NCBI GenBank assembly: GCA_047495785.1
Contig: JBLDXI010000055.1
Location: 1,426,001 to 1,490,000, forward strand
Length of the DNA: 64,000 nucleotides
Direction of reading: 5' to 3'
From: Lepidodermella squamata
Taxonomy: Eukaryota; Gastrotricha
Part shown: piece after piece, positions 8,282-18,592 of the stretch
How the letters are laid out: each line of letters opens with the position of its first letter
Position numbering within the stretch: position 1 is the first letter of the stretch
Made by a program: the position numbers and the translations under genes
Notes under the pieces: model-generated
The model's database searches: none
Told to the model about the DNA's origin: nothing
The model's input: only the letters and a program-made list of their open reading frames with translations

Positions 8282-11200
8282 TTATTCGAGAAATTCAAGA
8301 ACCAGAAGGCCTATAAAGCGCCTCCACAAAGGGTATTGATGGCCTAACATGAAAGCAATGTCGAGACAGCCATAGTCAAGTGCAATATCACGTAATGATT
8401 TACCAAAGAAGTCACGCAGGTCAGTTCTAGCGCCGAGAGCGATCAACATTTTCGCAGTTTTAGTTTTACCGTATTCAACTGCCAGCATCACCGGTGTGCA
8501 GCCGAATCTATCTGCGAGATCAAGAAGGGTTCGACCGACCGGCTGCTCGAGGAGAAGCGATATAACCTGTTTTCTACCCTTAGGAACAGCAAACATGAGT
8601 GGAGACTTGCCCTCAATATCGCAAGCATCTATCTGGGCTGCATGTTGAATAAGGCAACCAGCCGTTTCTTCACGGCCGTAAAAGCAAGCATACATAAGCG
8701 GCGTCGCCATCGTAAGATCGCACAAATCAACCTCTGCTCCATGTTCGAGCAGCAATCGAGCGATTTCAGCATTTTCAGACTCACAAAGCTCAGTGTTCTT
8801 AGCGGTAAGAAGAAGGGCGCTTTCGAACTGCGCGTTCTGCGCGTTAACTTCGCAGCCGTTTTCCAACAATAGACGTACCACTGCGACATGGCCATGGCTA
8901 GCAGCGTGCATTAAGGCGGTACAGCAGTCGAAATCTCTAGCATTGATATCAGCACCATTTTCCAACAAAATCTCAACCAAATTATCATAGCCATATCTCG
9001 CTGCATCGATGAGGGGTTTTTGACCAGAAATTCCTCTAATCTCTGTGAAGGCATCTTGCTGTAAGAGGGGCTTAGCAGCTAAACTCCCGATGCGACTCGC
9101 AAGTAGTAGACCGAAAGATATATCGCGAATATTCAATTTCGAATGAATATCAAGTTCGTTGTAGTGATTGAAATTGTAAACTTGCTTCATCAGATCTCTG
9201 GCAATTTCTGATAGGTTTGTAACGGATTCATCGCCAAATACAAGTCGAAGCAGCGGCTCGTTGATTTGGTCGCAAGGTTCAAGTATCGAAGCTTCACCAT
9301 CTTCGATTTTCGATTTGATTTCCTCCATGCACTCCAACTCATCGGCTGTTAAAACTGTCTTGGGCGATAACTCTTCAGGAAAATAGTAATCGTAGTCCCG
9401 TTTTGCAATCCACATGCAATGTTGGATCACAGTCTTATCGCGGTTCGTTTTCAAAGTCAAGTCGCATTTACCTGATTGTAGCATCCAGCTGGCTCTTATT
9501 GTCTCGCCTCGCTCCATCGCTAGCATCATCGCAGTCTGGCCATTATTATTAAACTGATTGAATATAACAGCAGGTACTTTAGGATTCGAGCATAAAGCCC
9601 TTATCACGTAATAACCGTTTGAGACAGCTTTCATTAAAACATTCTCCCCGCAATCATCCGAAACATCGATTCGGCTGAGAAATTCACGGTCGTCTAGGAA
9701 ACATTGCATCAGCTCACTGAGGCCTCCAGCTGCAGCGGCTAATAAAACATTCTCGCAACTAGGTCGACCGGTTTCAACAGACTCGAGGAGCTCCGACCAT
9801 AGCCCTGATGCTTTACAGCGTTTCAGGACAATATCTCTCAGTTTTACGGGGCTTTCCATCAAGTTGTCATCTCCAAACATCAGAGATGCCGCAATGCCCC
9901 GAGCTACTCCTACGACCCCCTCGGTCTCGCCATAATCATCACCATCTTCCAAAAGTTTCTCGAGAATTCGGGCGATAGTCGGAATAGCAATATTCACCCC
10001 CTGCTTGAGTATTAATTTTGATGCAACAAGAGCAGTCAAGGGTGAATAGTGATCATTGGGAAGGAAGAATTCGAGAATCGAGCTTCGAACGCTGATGCAA
10101 TAGCATTCATCGCTGAGAATGTAGTCGATAAAAGTTTTGAAAAGTTGCGTTTTCTGAGTTTTCACAATTTTTTCAAAGCATTCTCGCCCGTATAGCCTCA
10201 AAATCAGTGAGCGACGAATGTCTATTGTTGCAGCGTAATGCGAGAGATTGAAATATTTCCTTGCAAATGGCAGGGCCGTGGCGAAAAATAACTGATGAAT
10301 AGATACATGGCGGCCATTTGTCACTTGAACAAAATTCTTCCTCTCATAATCGTTAACGTGGCCACGTACCTCGGATAAATCGCTGTATCCCCATAGAATC
10401 GCGAGATCTTCGAATTCGACGGTGTTGCCTGGTTCGAAGAGGAGAAAGCCGTAAAATCGCAACTTGGAGAATTCCGATTCATCCCTGAAAACACCTGTCA
10501 ATAGATGCAATATTTTGCGTTCGCCGTCTGACCATTTCGAATTTGACAGATCAACTGCTTCTTCTTCAGAAATAGGGCTCAACAACGTGGCAATAGCATT
10601 ACTGTCGTTTTCTATTTTCGATTTGATGGCCATCGCAGCTAAAGGGGAGCCAGAACACATCCTCGCAAGAGTATCTGTTTTGAGCTCTGATGAAGGGTTC
10701 AAGGTTATTAAATTAAGAATATCTCGGTTTGGTAGAGGAGATATTTTCAACCTCCGGCAGCTATTTGCCAGTTTTAAATCTAGATTTCTACAGATAGCAA
10801 TCACGTGGACGTTCTTACTGAGATGCAACGCTTGGCGCATAATGCAGTCAGAGGTCAAGTTGTCAAGAACCAGTAGAATCTTCGAATTCACCGAGGAAAG
10901 ATCCGAGAGAAATCGCCGAATGTATTTTGCCGAGGAACGTTCTCTATTCAGTTCCTCTACTTTGAGACTGAAGAGTTTACCCAGGCAGGCGTAGAATGAT
11001 AACCTGGATTCAGAGTAGGATCCATGATTGAAATTTGCAGCATTGAGATAAATGACTGTCGCTATGGCACATGATTTCAAAAACTGTTCGTCGAAGACAA
11101 TGGCGTTCAGAACCGTCGAGGTTTTTCCCAAGCCAGAATCACCGTAGAAAACAAGGCACTGCTTAGTTTCACTGGAAGAGCATAACTCTCTGACTTCATC

Positions 11201-11680
11201 TTGCAACTTTGACCAATCCTCCCGCCACGGCAAATCACCGATCTTCGAAAAAGGATAATCACTTTTGATTATAGGACAATCAGCCATTAGCAATGACGAC
11301 TTCTTCATCCATGAAAACTGCCTCGCATCGCAGTATTTAATTTGAACAATGGCCCTTAGAAATAGACCTGGACGAGTGGGGAGGAAATTCTTGCCTAAGA
11401 GATAATCGAGAAGATCTTTCTCCAGACATAAAAGGAATATGAAAAAAGCGTCTTGGGATGGATTTTCAAGTATGGCATCGCATAGGACGTTGACAGACAT
11501 GCTGTTATCGGCGCAATTCTGTTTTAGTCTGTCGAGGAAATCCAAGCCGAAAACATTGATTGCAAGGTCCGTGTCCTCGCGGGTGATTTCGCGTAACATC
11601 GTGCGAGCAACATGCGCGGCGTTGAAACCGTAGGCTCGGCAAGCGATGATGCCCTCCTTAATTTCAACGTTTTCGACCAT
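8282..11680 (-). CDS. CARD-like / NB-ARC / ankyrin-repeat NLR-like protein
   Basis: A single uninterrupted exon of 1132 aa starting at the ATG at 11680. Residues 1-97 look like a helical death-fold (CARD-like) module: AAHVARTMLREITREDTDLA, then a hydrophobic helix FFIFLLCLEKDLLDYLLG. Residues 145-480 form an NB-ARC ATPase: P-loop GDSGLGKTS at 180-188, Walker B KILLVLDNL with D273, a sensor-1-like AICR at 295-298, GSPLAAMAI at 344-352, then a winged-helix-like region. After a helical linker come ankyrin repeats at about 644-740 and a cleaner run at 886-1110 (for example GQKPLIDAARYGYDNLVEIL and DCCTALMHAASHGHVAVVRL). This is the Apaf-1/CED-4/NLR switch design with ankyrins as sensor instead of WD40 or LRR. 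Likely role: ligand-triggered oligomerisation in cell death or innate immunity. The CARD assignment is the weakest part. Confidence 0.82.
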   Translation of the reverse strand: MVENVEIKEGIIACRAYGFNAAHVARTMLREITREDTDLAINVFGLDFLDRLKQNCADNSMSVNVLCDAILENPSQDAFFIFLLCLEKDLLDYLLGKNFLPTRPGLFLRAIVQIKYCDARQFSWMKKSSLLMADCPIIKSDYPFSKIGDLPWREDWSKLQDEVRELCSSSETKQCLVFYGDSGLGKTSTVLNAIVFDEQFLKSCAIATVIYLNAANFNHGSYSESRLSFYACLGKLFSLKVEELNRERSSAKYIRRFLSDLSSVNSKILLVLDNLTSDCIMRQALHLSKNVHVIAICRNLDLKLANSCRRLKISPLPNRDILNLITLNPSSELKTDTLARMCSGSPLAAMAIKSKIENDSNAIATLLSPISEEEAVDLSNSKWSDGERKILHLLTGVFRDESEFSKLRFYGFLLFEPGNTVEFEDLAILWGYSDLSEVRGHVNDYERKNFVQVTNGRHVSIHQLFFATALPFARKYFNLSHYAATIDIRRSLILRLYGRECFEKIVKTQKTQLFKTFIDYILSDECYCISVRSSILEFFLPNDHYSPLTALVASKLILKQGVNIAIPTIARILEKLLEDGDDYGETEGVVGVARGIAASLMFGDDNLMESPVKLRDIVLKRCKASGLWSELLESVETGRPSCENVLLAAAAGGLSELMQCFLDDREFLSRIDVSDDCGENVLMKAVSNGYYVIRALCSNPKVPAVIFNQFNNNGQTAMMLAMERGETIRASWMLQSGKCDLTLKTNRDKTVIQHCMWIAKRDYDYYFPEELSPKTVLTADELECMEEIKSKIEDGEASILEPCDQINEPLLRLVFGDESVTNLSEIARDLMKQVYNFNHYNELDIHSKLNIRDISFGLLLASRIGSLAAKPLLQQDAFTEIRGISGQKPLIDAARYGYDNLVEILLENGADINARDFDCCTALMHAASHGHVAVVRLLLENGCEVNAQNAQFESALLLTAKNTELCESENAEIARLLLEHGAEVDLCDLTMATPLMYACFYGREETAGCLIQHAAQIDACDIEGKSPLMFAVPKGRKQVISLLLEQPVGRTLLDLADRFGCTPVMLAVEYGKTKTAKMLIALGARTDLRDFFGKSLRDIALDYGCLDIAFMLGHQYPLWRRFIGLLVLEFLE

Positions 11681-11926
11681 AGGCGATGCTGTTTTGTAGG
11701 TATGACTGTGCGTATGTGACTCAAATAAAGAGCGTGCAAAAACACGCTGCGAATTATTGGGAAATCGAATTTACGCTTTCGCATTCATGCATATATCTTG
11801 TTTTGCCCGAAAAATCGATCGTAATTTCTCCCAACCACTGGTTTTTCTCGCAACTTGCGAGCTGAATTTATTTTACACTATATAAATTCGAACCTGATCA
11901 ACTTCAACAAATTCGGTTTGGCCAAC

Positions 11927-13001
11927 TTAACTATGTGGAGAATCCTTTTGACATACAGGTCTCATCAGCTCACTGTGGTCAAACCGAGCTGTCGTGAAAA
12001 TCTGTACAGCTGACTTTCTAAAAGCTGGATTCGAAACGAAATAGACAATAAAATTTCCGAAATGTTCGACGAGGCGAAATGATACGGGAATCAGCGAAAG
12101 CTTGTACAATGCCTGATTACTAAGTGTTGATCCCCATATATAACCGGACGTTATAGGGTTGAATAGAACTGTGGGAATCTCCCCAATTAGCGCGCAGAAA
12201 ACGCCAGCTATCAAAGCTATTGTCAGCTTTCGGTCGTGGCGAGGCCGACCGGGCAATTTCTGCGGGTCAAGGTGGCAAATCATTCGAATAAGAAAACAGT
12301 TGAGTGCCAACAGCAAGGCGACTGCGCCTATATAAAACCTAAATATAAGGTGGATTTTGGATTGAAATTTCTTAATCACCAGCATGAAAGACGACTAGCC
12401 GCCCAATCGAGTAGACTTGGAACCAACGGCTCTTCCACCGCGGAACTCGGCATCCGCGTTCGTCGAAGGTCCAAGCGAAGAGGCGAGGGATGCTTAGCAG
12501 TGTAAATATTAGGCAGATCCCGATCGCGACAATTACGGCAATTTTGCGGGCAGCGTTTGTATCAACGAAACCTCGCAGCCTCCTGACAAACAAAACCCGG
12601 TGCATGCTCATCGCAATGACCAGTTGTGTTGACAGCGCCGTGGTGCCGTTGTAGAGTGGCCACAACAGGAAAGTATTTAGCCATCGGCCCCGCTCAGTCG
12701 CCGAATATTCAACCACGGAGAAAAATAGTACGCCTTGTGACGACATGAGTAAAAGCTGAACGAACGCAAGGGCTGATAGGTAGATGTAAGTTGGCGATTT
12801 TAAGGTTGGCGACTTCATCGACTGATCGAACAGCAGCACGACAAAGGTGAGTAAATGCAAAAAGGTGCCGATAGTGCAAAGAAAAGGGATAACACCACCG
12901 TAATACAGTTTTTCTTCACTTGAAAGTCCTCTGGCAAACACTTCGATGCAAGGTGGCCCAGTTGATGACGATACATTGGCTAGCGGCTGCGACATTGCCA
13001 T
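11927..13001 (-). CDS. Rhodopsin-family GPCR, peptide-receptor-like
   Basis: Two exons, 13001-12380 and 12327-11927, give 340 aa; the intron is 52 nt. An acceptor 11 nt further upstream is excluded because it breaks frame. Seven hydrophobic segments can be followed: GVIPFLCTIGTFLHLLTFVV (TM1), then YLSALAFVQLLLMSSQGVLF, TTALSTQLVIAMSMHRVLFV (TM3), IAVIVAIGICLIFTLLSIP, AVALLLALNCFLIRMI, ALIAGVFCALIGEIPTVLF and LVEHFGNFIVYFVSNPAFRK (TM7). The layout resembles invertebrate FMRFamide-type neuropeptide receptors. The TM3 DRY triad reads MHR, and the TM7 NPxxY reads NFIVY. Both changes are in regions that control activation. The ligand cannot be inferred. Confidence 0.75.
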
Positions 13002-13303
13002 GACACCAAGCTAGTTCAAATGTACAATTGTGAAGTCCGAATCCTTCATGTAAGCGCTTCAGCTACTTGTGAGTTTTATCGTGGGTGACCTCTTTTCAGA
13101 AAATAATTGAATAATCAATCTCACCAGAAAAAGCGTAATAGATACCTGCTGACATAGTGCGTATATGAAAAAAATCGATAGTCTCTTCCTTTTTTTTACA
13201 CAACTCCTGAAATCTTTAGGTGAGCTTAACTTGAGATGAAAATAGTACGGAATATAGCTTAAGGCTTTATTTTTATGAGCAATGCATCAGTCGATTTCAA
13301 ATT
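13002..13303. other. Intergenic region, nothing recognised
   Basis: About 300 bp between the GPCR start and the 3' end of the next minus-strand gene. It should contain the GPCR promoter and the 3'UTR of the membrane-protein gene. No repeat or RNA gene seen. Confidence 0.5.
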
Positions 13304-14053
13304 TTATTCTGCACGTCGTCTCAATCGAGAAGAGATAGCTTTGATCAATCCAAAAGATGGAGGGTTCAAATTGAAATAATTACGATATCCAGGGAAATAG
13401 CGAAGAGTTGCATCAACAAAATGAAGGCAATAGATAAAACACAGTGAATACGTAGCATAGTAAAGCGATGCCCCAGGATAAGCTATGACATATATCACAC
13501 TTTTAGTTAAATACTGCAAAGCTATAATTATGAAGTTCCACAGGAATGTTTCGAACAATGAAAAAGTATAGCTAGCAAAGGCAACAGCGATAACGACGCA
13601 AAGGGAAGCGTTGAGAACTTTTGTCGGGAAAACGATCGCGTTGTACAATCGGTTCGGCAGTTTATCCAGAATGGCAGTCAAGACTCGCTGACTGACAGCC
13701 ATTATCAGAAGGGTGACTATGCTCAGGTAGAGCAAATGCATAGTGAAAGCCGAAAATGTGTTCCAAATAATGACAGGATAGTAGATGATAGCGTCGACTA
13801 ACGGCCTGAGGTAATCGATCAGCATGACGATCATTGAGAAGATAAAGTTGGCTAACATCTCGACCAAAACAAATGTTGAACAGGTTGTAGCACCAAGGCA
13901 TATAGCAAAATGCATAGCGTTCTGTTTCATCGTTGGCGCAGCTTCGGTTTCATTCGGAAGCAAGCAGTTCGCTGGCAGGTAGGTTTCTTCCTCATCTTCG
14001 CCAATAATTGTCACCCGCCTGTTGTTGTTGCTTAGCCTTCTGAGCATCGGCAT
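13304..14053 (-). CDS. Multipass membrane protein of unknown family
   Basis: Start chosen at 14053 (MPMLRRLSNNN), giving 249 aa. Upstream, an open frame continues to 14152, but it contains a likely 50-nt intron (GTATTAGG...CACACCCAG) that would shift frame, so I treat that part as 5'UTR. After a polar head with an acidic stretch (GEDEEETYLP) come about five to six hydrophobic segments, including HFAICLGATTCSTFVLVEML, LLYLSIVTLLIMAVS, SLCVVIAVAFASYTFSLF and YATYSLCFIYCLHFV. The tail is basic (SSRLRRRAE). I do not recognise a family. Its orientation matches the arrestin genes upstream. Confidence 0.5.
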   Translation of the reverse strand: MPMLRRLSNNNRRVTIIGEDEEETYLPANCLLPNETEAAPTMKQNAMHFAICLGATTCSTFVLVEMLANFIFSMIVMLIDYLRPLVDAIIYYPVIIWNTFSAFTMHLLYLSIVTLLIMAVSQRVLTAILDKLPNRLYNAIVFPTKVLNASLCVVIAVAFASYTFSLFETFLWNFIIIALQYLTKSVIYVIAYPGASLYYATYSLCFIYCLHFVDATLRYFPGYRNYFNLNPPSFGLIKAISSRLRRRAE

Positions 14054-14282
14054 TTTCGAAACTCTGGGTGTGGGGATAAATAAAAGTAACAATAATGTCG
14101 AGCTGCCTAATACCTCACACGGGACACACGACAAGTCATAAAAATTATGCATGATTTATGTCCTCATTTTTTCCGTTCCCTGATGATATATTTATTTCGC
14201 ATATACAACAGCACGTCGGTGACATGGTAATAAAAAACAGCACGAAGCACGTGTCTCGATTGATTATACTCAGTCAGTCGAG

Positions 14283-15681
14283 TTAAACGATGGAATGCCT
14301 GTGGCCGAATCTCGGCATTATTGACGGCGTACTCAAATTGTTGACCGGTTGAACAGAGATCATGGCAGCGAGCGGCGGCAATGGGGATCGCGTTGTTGGA
14401 GGGTTGTATTGCGATGTCCCTATTGTCAGAGGCAGGTCCAGCTTTAAATTCGGCAGCCATGGTATCCTCAACCCAATCTGCAAATTAAATACTTAGGTTC
14501 GATCATTCGCAAATTTTTTACGCTATTTCTACTCGACTGAGTGCTGGTTACTTCAGAGATCTATCATCAGCCGAAGTAACATGTGTTCTACTACGCTATG
14601 GGAAAGAAGTGAAAGGTGCACTAAGACCTGTATGAAGTAGCTGACTTCTATTATTTCGCAACACAGAGATGGTATGTCAAGCGTAGGCAACCGAAATCGC
14701 ATGCCTTTCCACTGAGTGTAGCCATTTTCGCCAATCAGTGCCGTCAACGCTGCTTCATCTTCTGAGTCGCCCAGGGGCAGCAGCTCCCATTCGTTGACAT
14801 AGATGTCTGTTTCACCTAGAATAAACGCTAAGCTACGAAAAAACTATCGATCTTCGTACTCACCAAAGCATCGATGTGTCACTTCCCTCATCAATTTAAT
14901 GAATGGCCTCGCGGACCTTGCTGATCGATTGAAAAATTTAGCACTGATTCCTATCACGTCACCTGAAAGAAATGTCCCTTTTAAGTCTGATGCATTAAGT
15001 AATTTACTGATTTACCTGAAATGTAACCTGATCTGTCTGTTTGAGCTTCGACCGACAGAGGTCCAGACTCGCAGCAAAAACAACACGAAGTTTTGGTTTT
15101 GCTTGATTTGACGATGGCTCGAAAAAGCGGTTGGTTTATGTCGACAATCTGCTCGACGTAGATGCGCCTTTTCGCCGATTTTCGCTGCGCAGGTAACAAC
15201 CCTTCGTCAGGTCCAAACAGTTTGAGGGTGTATCGGATCGAACCGTTTTTTGTCGGGTGCTCGCTTTCATACGATGGTAAGATGCTGTTTCACGAAGGTG
15301 AGCACTAGATCAGGGCTAGAGAAAACAACTCACTTCATAGGCAGTTTGAATGAGAAAGGAAGCTGGTGAATTCCAGGTGGAATAGAGTCTATTGAGCATA
15401 AAAATTCATCGATTAACGATACTGAAGAAGAAATACTGACTTTGTGGCGTAGTGAGATTTTGCACCATCTCAGCATTTGGCTTCAACGAGCTGAAGAAAG
15501 TTTTCGAGTGGCAGCCAGTCCTTCGCCGAATTCGAACTTTAGCCAGAGATTTGAGAGTCAGCTCGACGTAGAAAATGTGTTGCCCGCCTTCGACAACGTA
15601 GACCTCGCAATAGCCGGTAACAACTTCGCCGATAAAGTACGTGATCTTTGGCAATTTAATGTCCATCGCCTGGATGACCAT
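14283..15681 (-). CDS. Alpha-arrestin (ARRDC-like) A
   Basis: Six exons (15681-15441, 15388-15334, 15284-15016, 14962-14864, 14815-14628, 14477-14283) give 348 aa. Arrestin N-domain: YFIGEVVTGYCEVYV, then SIPPGIHQLPFSFKLP and LPSYESEHP...SIRYTLKLF. A cysteine loop, SCCFCCESGPL, precedes the C-domain (ISAKFFNRSA, WKGMRFRLPTLDIPSLCCEI, IGLRIPWLPNLKLDLPLTIG). Alpha-arrestins bind membrane cargo and bring NEDD4-type ubiquitin ligases to it. The tail is Pro-rich (RSPLPPLAAM) but has no PPxY, so direct WW binding is not predicted. A second in-frame ATG at 15666 (MDIKLPKITY) aligns better with paralogue starts. The promoter side faces paralogue B. Confidence 0.82.
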
Positions 15682-15825
15682 TTCCCCTCAGCAGAAAGAC
15701 TTAAAAATCCTAAAATAAAATTACCGAGAGACGAATCACTAAACAATAATTATTCAAGACATAAACAATGATATTCTGCAATTTTACAATGTTAAAACTG
15801 CAGTATTAGGAAACAGCAGGAGCCG

Positions 15826-17141
15826 TCACTTTGAATTGTGAGTGGCTGAGTAAGGAGGAGGCTCCGCTGTCGTACCATTTGATGTCGAAGCCCCGTTTGC
15901 AGGTGTGCCCGGCTGCACCATCACGGTTGGCGGCTTTCCCTGAGGGCCACTTGTAAAATGCGGGATGGTTGCAATAGTGACTGGGAGGCTGATTTCAGCA
16001 TTATTCGACCAAGCCACCTCGAGGCCAATCTGAAGTTAAATCAGCTGATCAAATTCGAAAATCAAATGAAAAATCACCTTGACAGTGTAGGTAACCTCGA
16101 TAAGTTCGTAGTAAATTGATGGAGATTGAAGGTCCCCTGGTAGCTCGAACTTCAGACTGTTCCATTCGATACTTCCACCTTGCCCGATGGAACCCAGATC
16201 TTCACCTCCAACGACTTGTAATTTCCAAAAATTTGTAAACGAATCCGATTGTGCTTATGATAAACGCTTAAAATTCGGGCCTTTCTAAAGTTTTTCTGCA
16301 TTTCATACCTTTTGCTCTGTAATGGACCTTTCTAAACAGTTTTACGTAAGGGTGAACAACTTTAGAAGAACCGTTGAAAAATTTAGCAGTTATCAGCAGT
16401 CGCTCCTCTGTGAAAGGCAAAAACAGAGGTTAGTGAGATTAATTGACCTAGTTTAATTGCCACTTACTTATAGCAAAAGCAGCTCGATCCAATTTTGCCT
16501 CCACGCTGATGGGTTGCCCCGCCCCGCAGCACGTTGAAACGGGGGTTTCAGCGAAACCGGGTACCTCAGCTTGGTATGCTGGTAGGTTAGCGTCAATTAG
16601 TTCCCATAACTGAAACTGTTTCTCATGAGGATGATCCCTATCATAAGGATTGACAGCGACTAAGGAGTAGCGTATACTACCGTGCTCGCTTTCAGGCGGA
16701 GGCTCGTAAGATGAAGGTAACCTAAAAGGTCAAATAGATCCAATCTATATGTTGATTGTCATAGAGATATTTTTTTACACGATTGGTAGTTGGAATGCAA
16801 ACGGCAATTGATTCATGCCAAGCTCAAGGACCCCGTCGGGTGTTGACAGGCGCTGGGTAGCTGCTGGAAAAATGAGTCGACTTTCAGTGACCGAAGTCCG
16901 CTCGTCTTCTTCATGATTCTGATTGCCATCGCGGTAACACACAACCTGAAATGTTGATGAGAATGAGGTTAAGATTCTAGGATGAAAATTCACTGACCAT
17001 TGTCTGAGACATGCCCTTCATCGTCAGCTCGATGTGAGGTGGGAGAGGCCGCCCGGGCAGGACTTCAATTTCGCAAATACCGGTAAGCAACTCGCCAGCG
17101 AGAAAGCGCCTCTTTGATAATTTGATTTCGCAATGAGCCAT
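15826..17141 (-). CDS. Alpha-arrestin (ARRDC-like) B with PPxY tail
   Basis: Six exons (17141-16998, 16945-16779, 16721-16468, 16407-16309, 16253-16078, 16029-15826) give 347 aa. The N-domain has FLAGELLTGICEIEVLPGR and the strand QLPFAFQLPI joined across a splice to VLPSSYEPPPESEHGSIRYS. The cysteine loop is diverged (STCCGAGQPISV). The C-domain has LLITAKFFNGSSKVVHPYVK, IEWNSLKFELPG and IGLEVAWSNNAEISLPVTIA. The tail ends with EPPPYSATHNSK, so a PPxY motif is present near the terminus. This supports a role as adaptor between membrane cargo and a WW-domain ubiquitin ligase. Exon 4 is 99 nt, the same as in A. The intron phases are consistent throughout. Confidence 0.82.
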
Positions 17142-18592
17142 CGCTATTATGGCGCTTTGCTGCTTCTGATGCTTGAAGCTTCAAGACGCGCAGTTAGTCA
17201 TAAAAGATTGCACCGGAAAGCGCTGAGCTTGAGTGTACGCAAAATTAATCGATAGTCACCCTGAGAGTGTAAAATGATAGGTTAGTCATGGGCGTTGTAA
17301 GCCATTTTCTTCATCATCAGAGAGCCTTGATTCGATCTCCTTCCGCGGAGAGAAGCTTTTGTTCGCCTTCCGATGGATTTTTTGTATGTTGGGCATCGAC
17401 GCTTTTAAATTCTGTAAATAGCTCACCGGTATTGCCGGTTGCTAAAAATGTCAAGTCTGCGTGTTACAACATCTGACCTGAGTTGATTGCTCCAAGGTTC
17501 CGCATTAACACACCGGCCTTTTCAGTTCATTCAATTGTTGTATTTATAGCTCGCAGGAAACTTGGTGACACCGAGATTGAAACTAGGGCAAAAGAAATAA
17601 CAATGGAACCACCTGCAAGAAAAACATTGAATAAAATTGAATCAGCAATCATTATTTCGAAAGTGAGGACCACTTGCAAAAATGACGATTTGACCTTATC
17701 TTAGTAACAGTATGGTTCTGTTGTTACAAAACATGTGTTCAATCAGGAAAATTTTTGTTAAAGCCGGAAAATTAAACTTAATTATTTGGGCAACATTGTT
17801 CGCCAGTGAATTCTTTGAAAATTCTATACATCTGTCTGATCTGTCTGATTGCTGGCTGACCTTTGATTTCAAACCTGTAGTCGAAGTCACGACTTCGTCC
17901 GAGTATTTGCTTCGGATTAGATAATATCACGAGCCAATCATCGTATAGGGGACGAAGTGCGTGAAATTATTGCGCGTGTTTACATGTTTGGTCAACCGCC
18001 AATGAAATTGACTAGCCTAATTATCGGAATTTATCTAAAACATGTCTCAAATATGACGGTGAAATTATTTTATAATATGATCACCATAATGGCAGGGGTT
18101 CATCGATCTAATATTCGATGCATGTCTGTGCTAATGATTATTTCGGATTTGTTCGGCGAGGTAGGTCTGACTCGTACTACCTCAAGTGACAATATTTAAT
18201 CGGCAAATTGATCATCAGGAAGTTCGATATGCGCCTGGGCAGCCACGTGCATCTTCATTGTCGCAGACGTTTACCTTAAATGCTTTGCGTCAGAAATTGG
18301 ATACCAAGCAGTGCATTATATTTTTTGCTCATCTTCCTGTGTATAGGGAAAAATCGTCTCATAAACAGGTCAATTTTTTTTATTATTCTTACGGAAAAGC
18401 GAAATGTTCAAAATTGGACGAAAAAAGAGTACATAATACTTCCTTAAGGATTCTTGAAAGATGACCACAATTAGCTCACATTTTAGTGATACAAACACGA
18501 ATACTGAACAGGTTGCACATGTGCGTTAGAATCAAAGTGACACAAAATCGGAAGGCTCTCGATCATTATAGTACGAGCCGACGGATAATCTG
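17142..18592. other. Intergenic region between arrestin B and C
   Basis: About 1.45 kb with only short, domain-free open frames on the plus strand (17288-17476, 17483-17704, 17957-18199). It must hold the promoter of arrestin B (right of 17142) and the 3' end of arrestin C. I see no relic arrestin exon, repeat or RNA gene. Confidence 0.5.

Noticed and set aside
10464-10994. 176-codon open frame on the plus strand inside the NB-ARC gene
   Set aside because: It is the antisense shadow of the well-supported NB-ARC domain and has no domain of its own.
17142-18592. Search for a sixth, decayed arrestin copy between B and C
   Set aside because: No arrestin motif (LPFxFxLP, RYxL, SGPL, xIPW) is readable on either strand.
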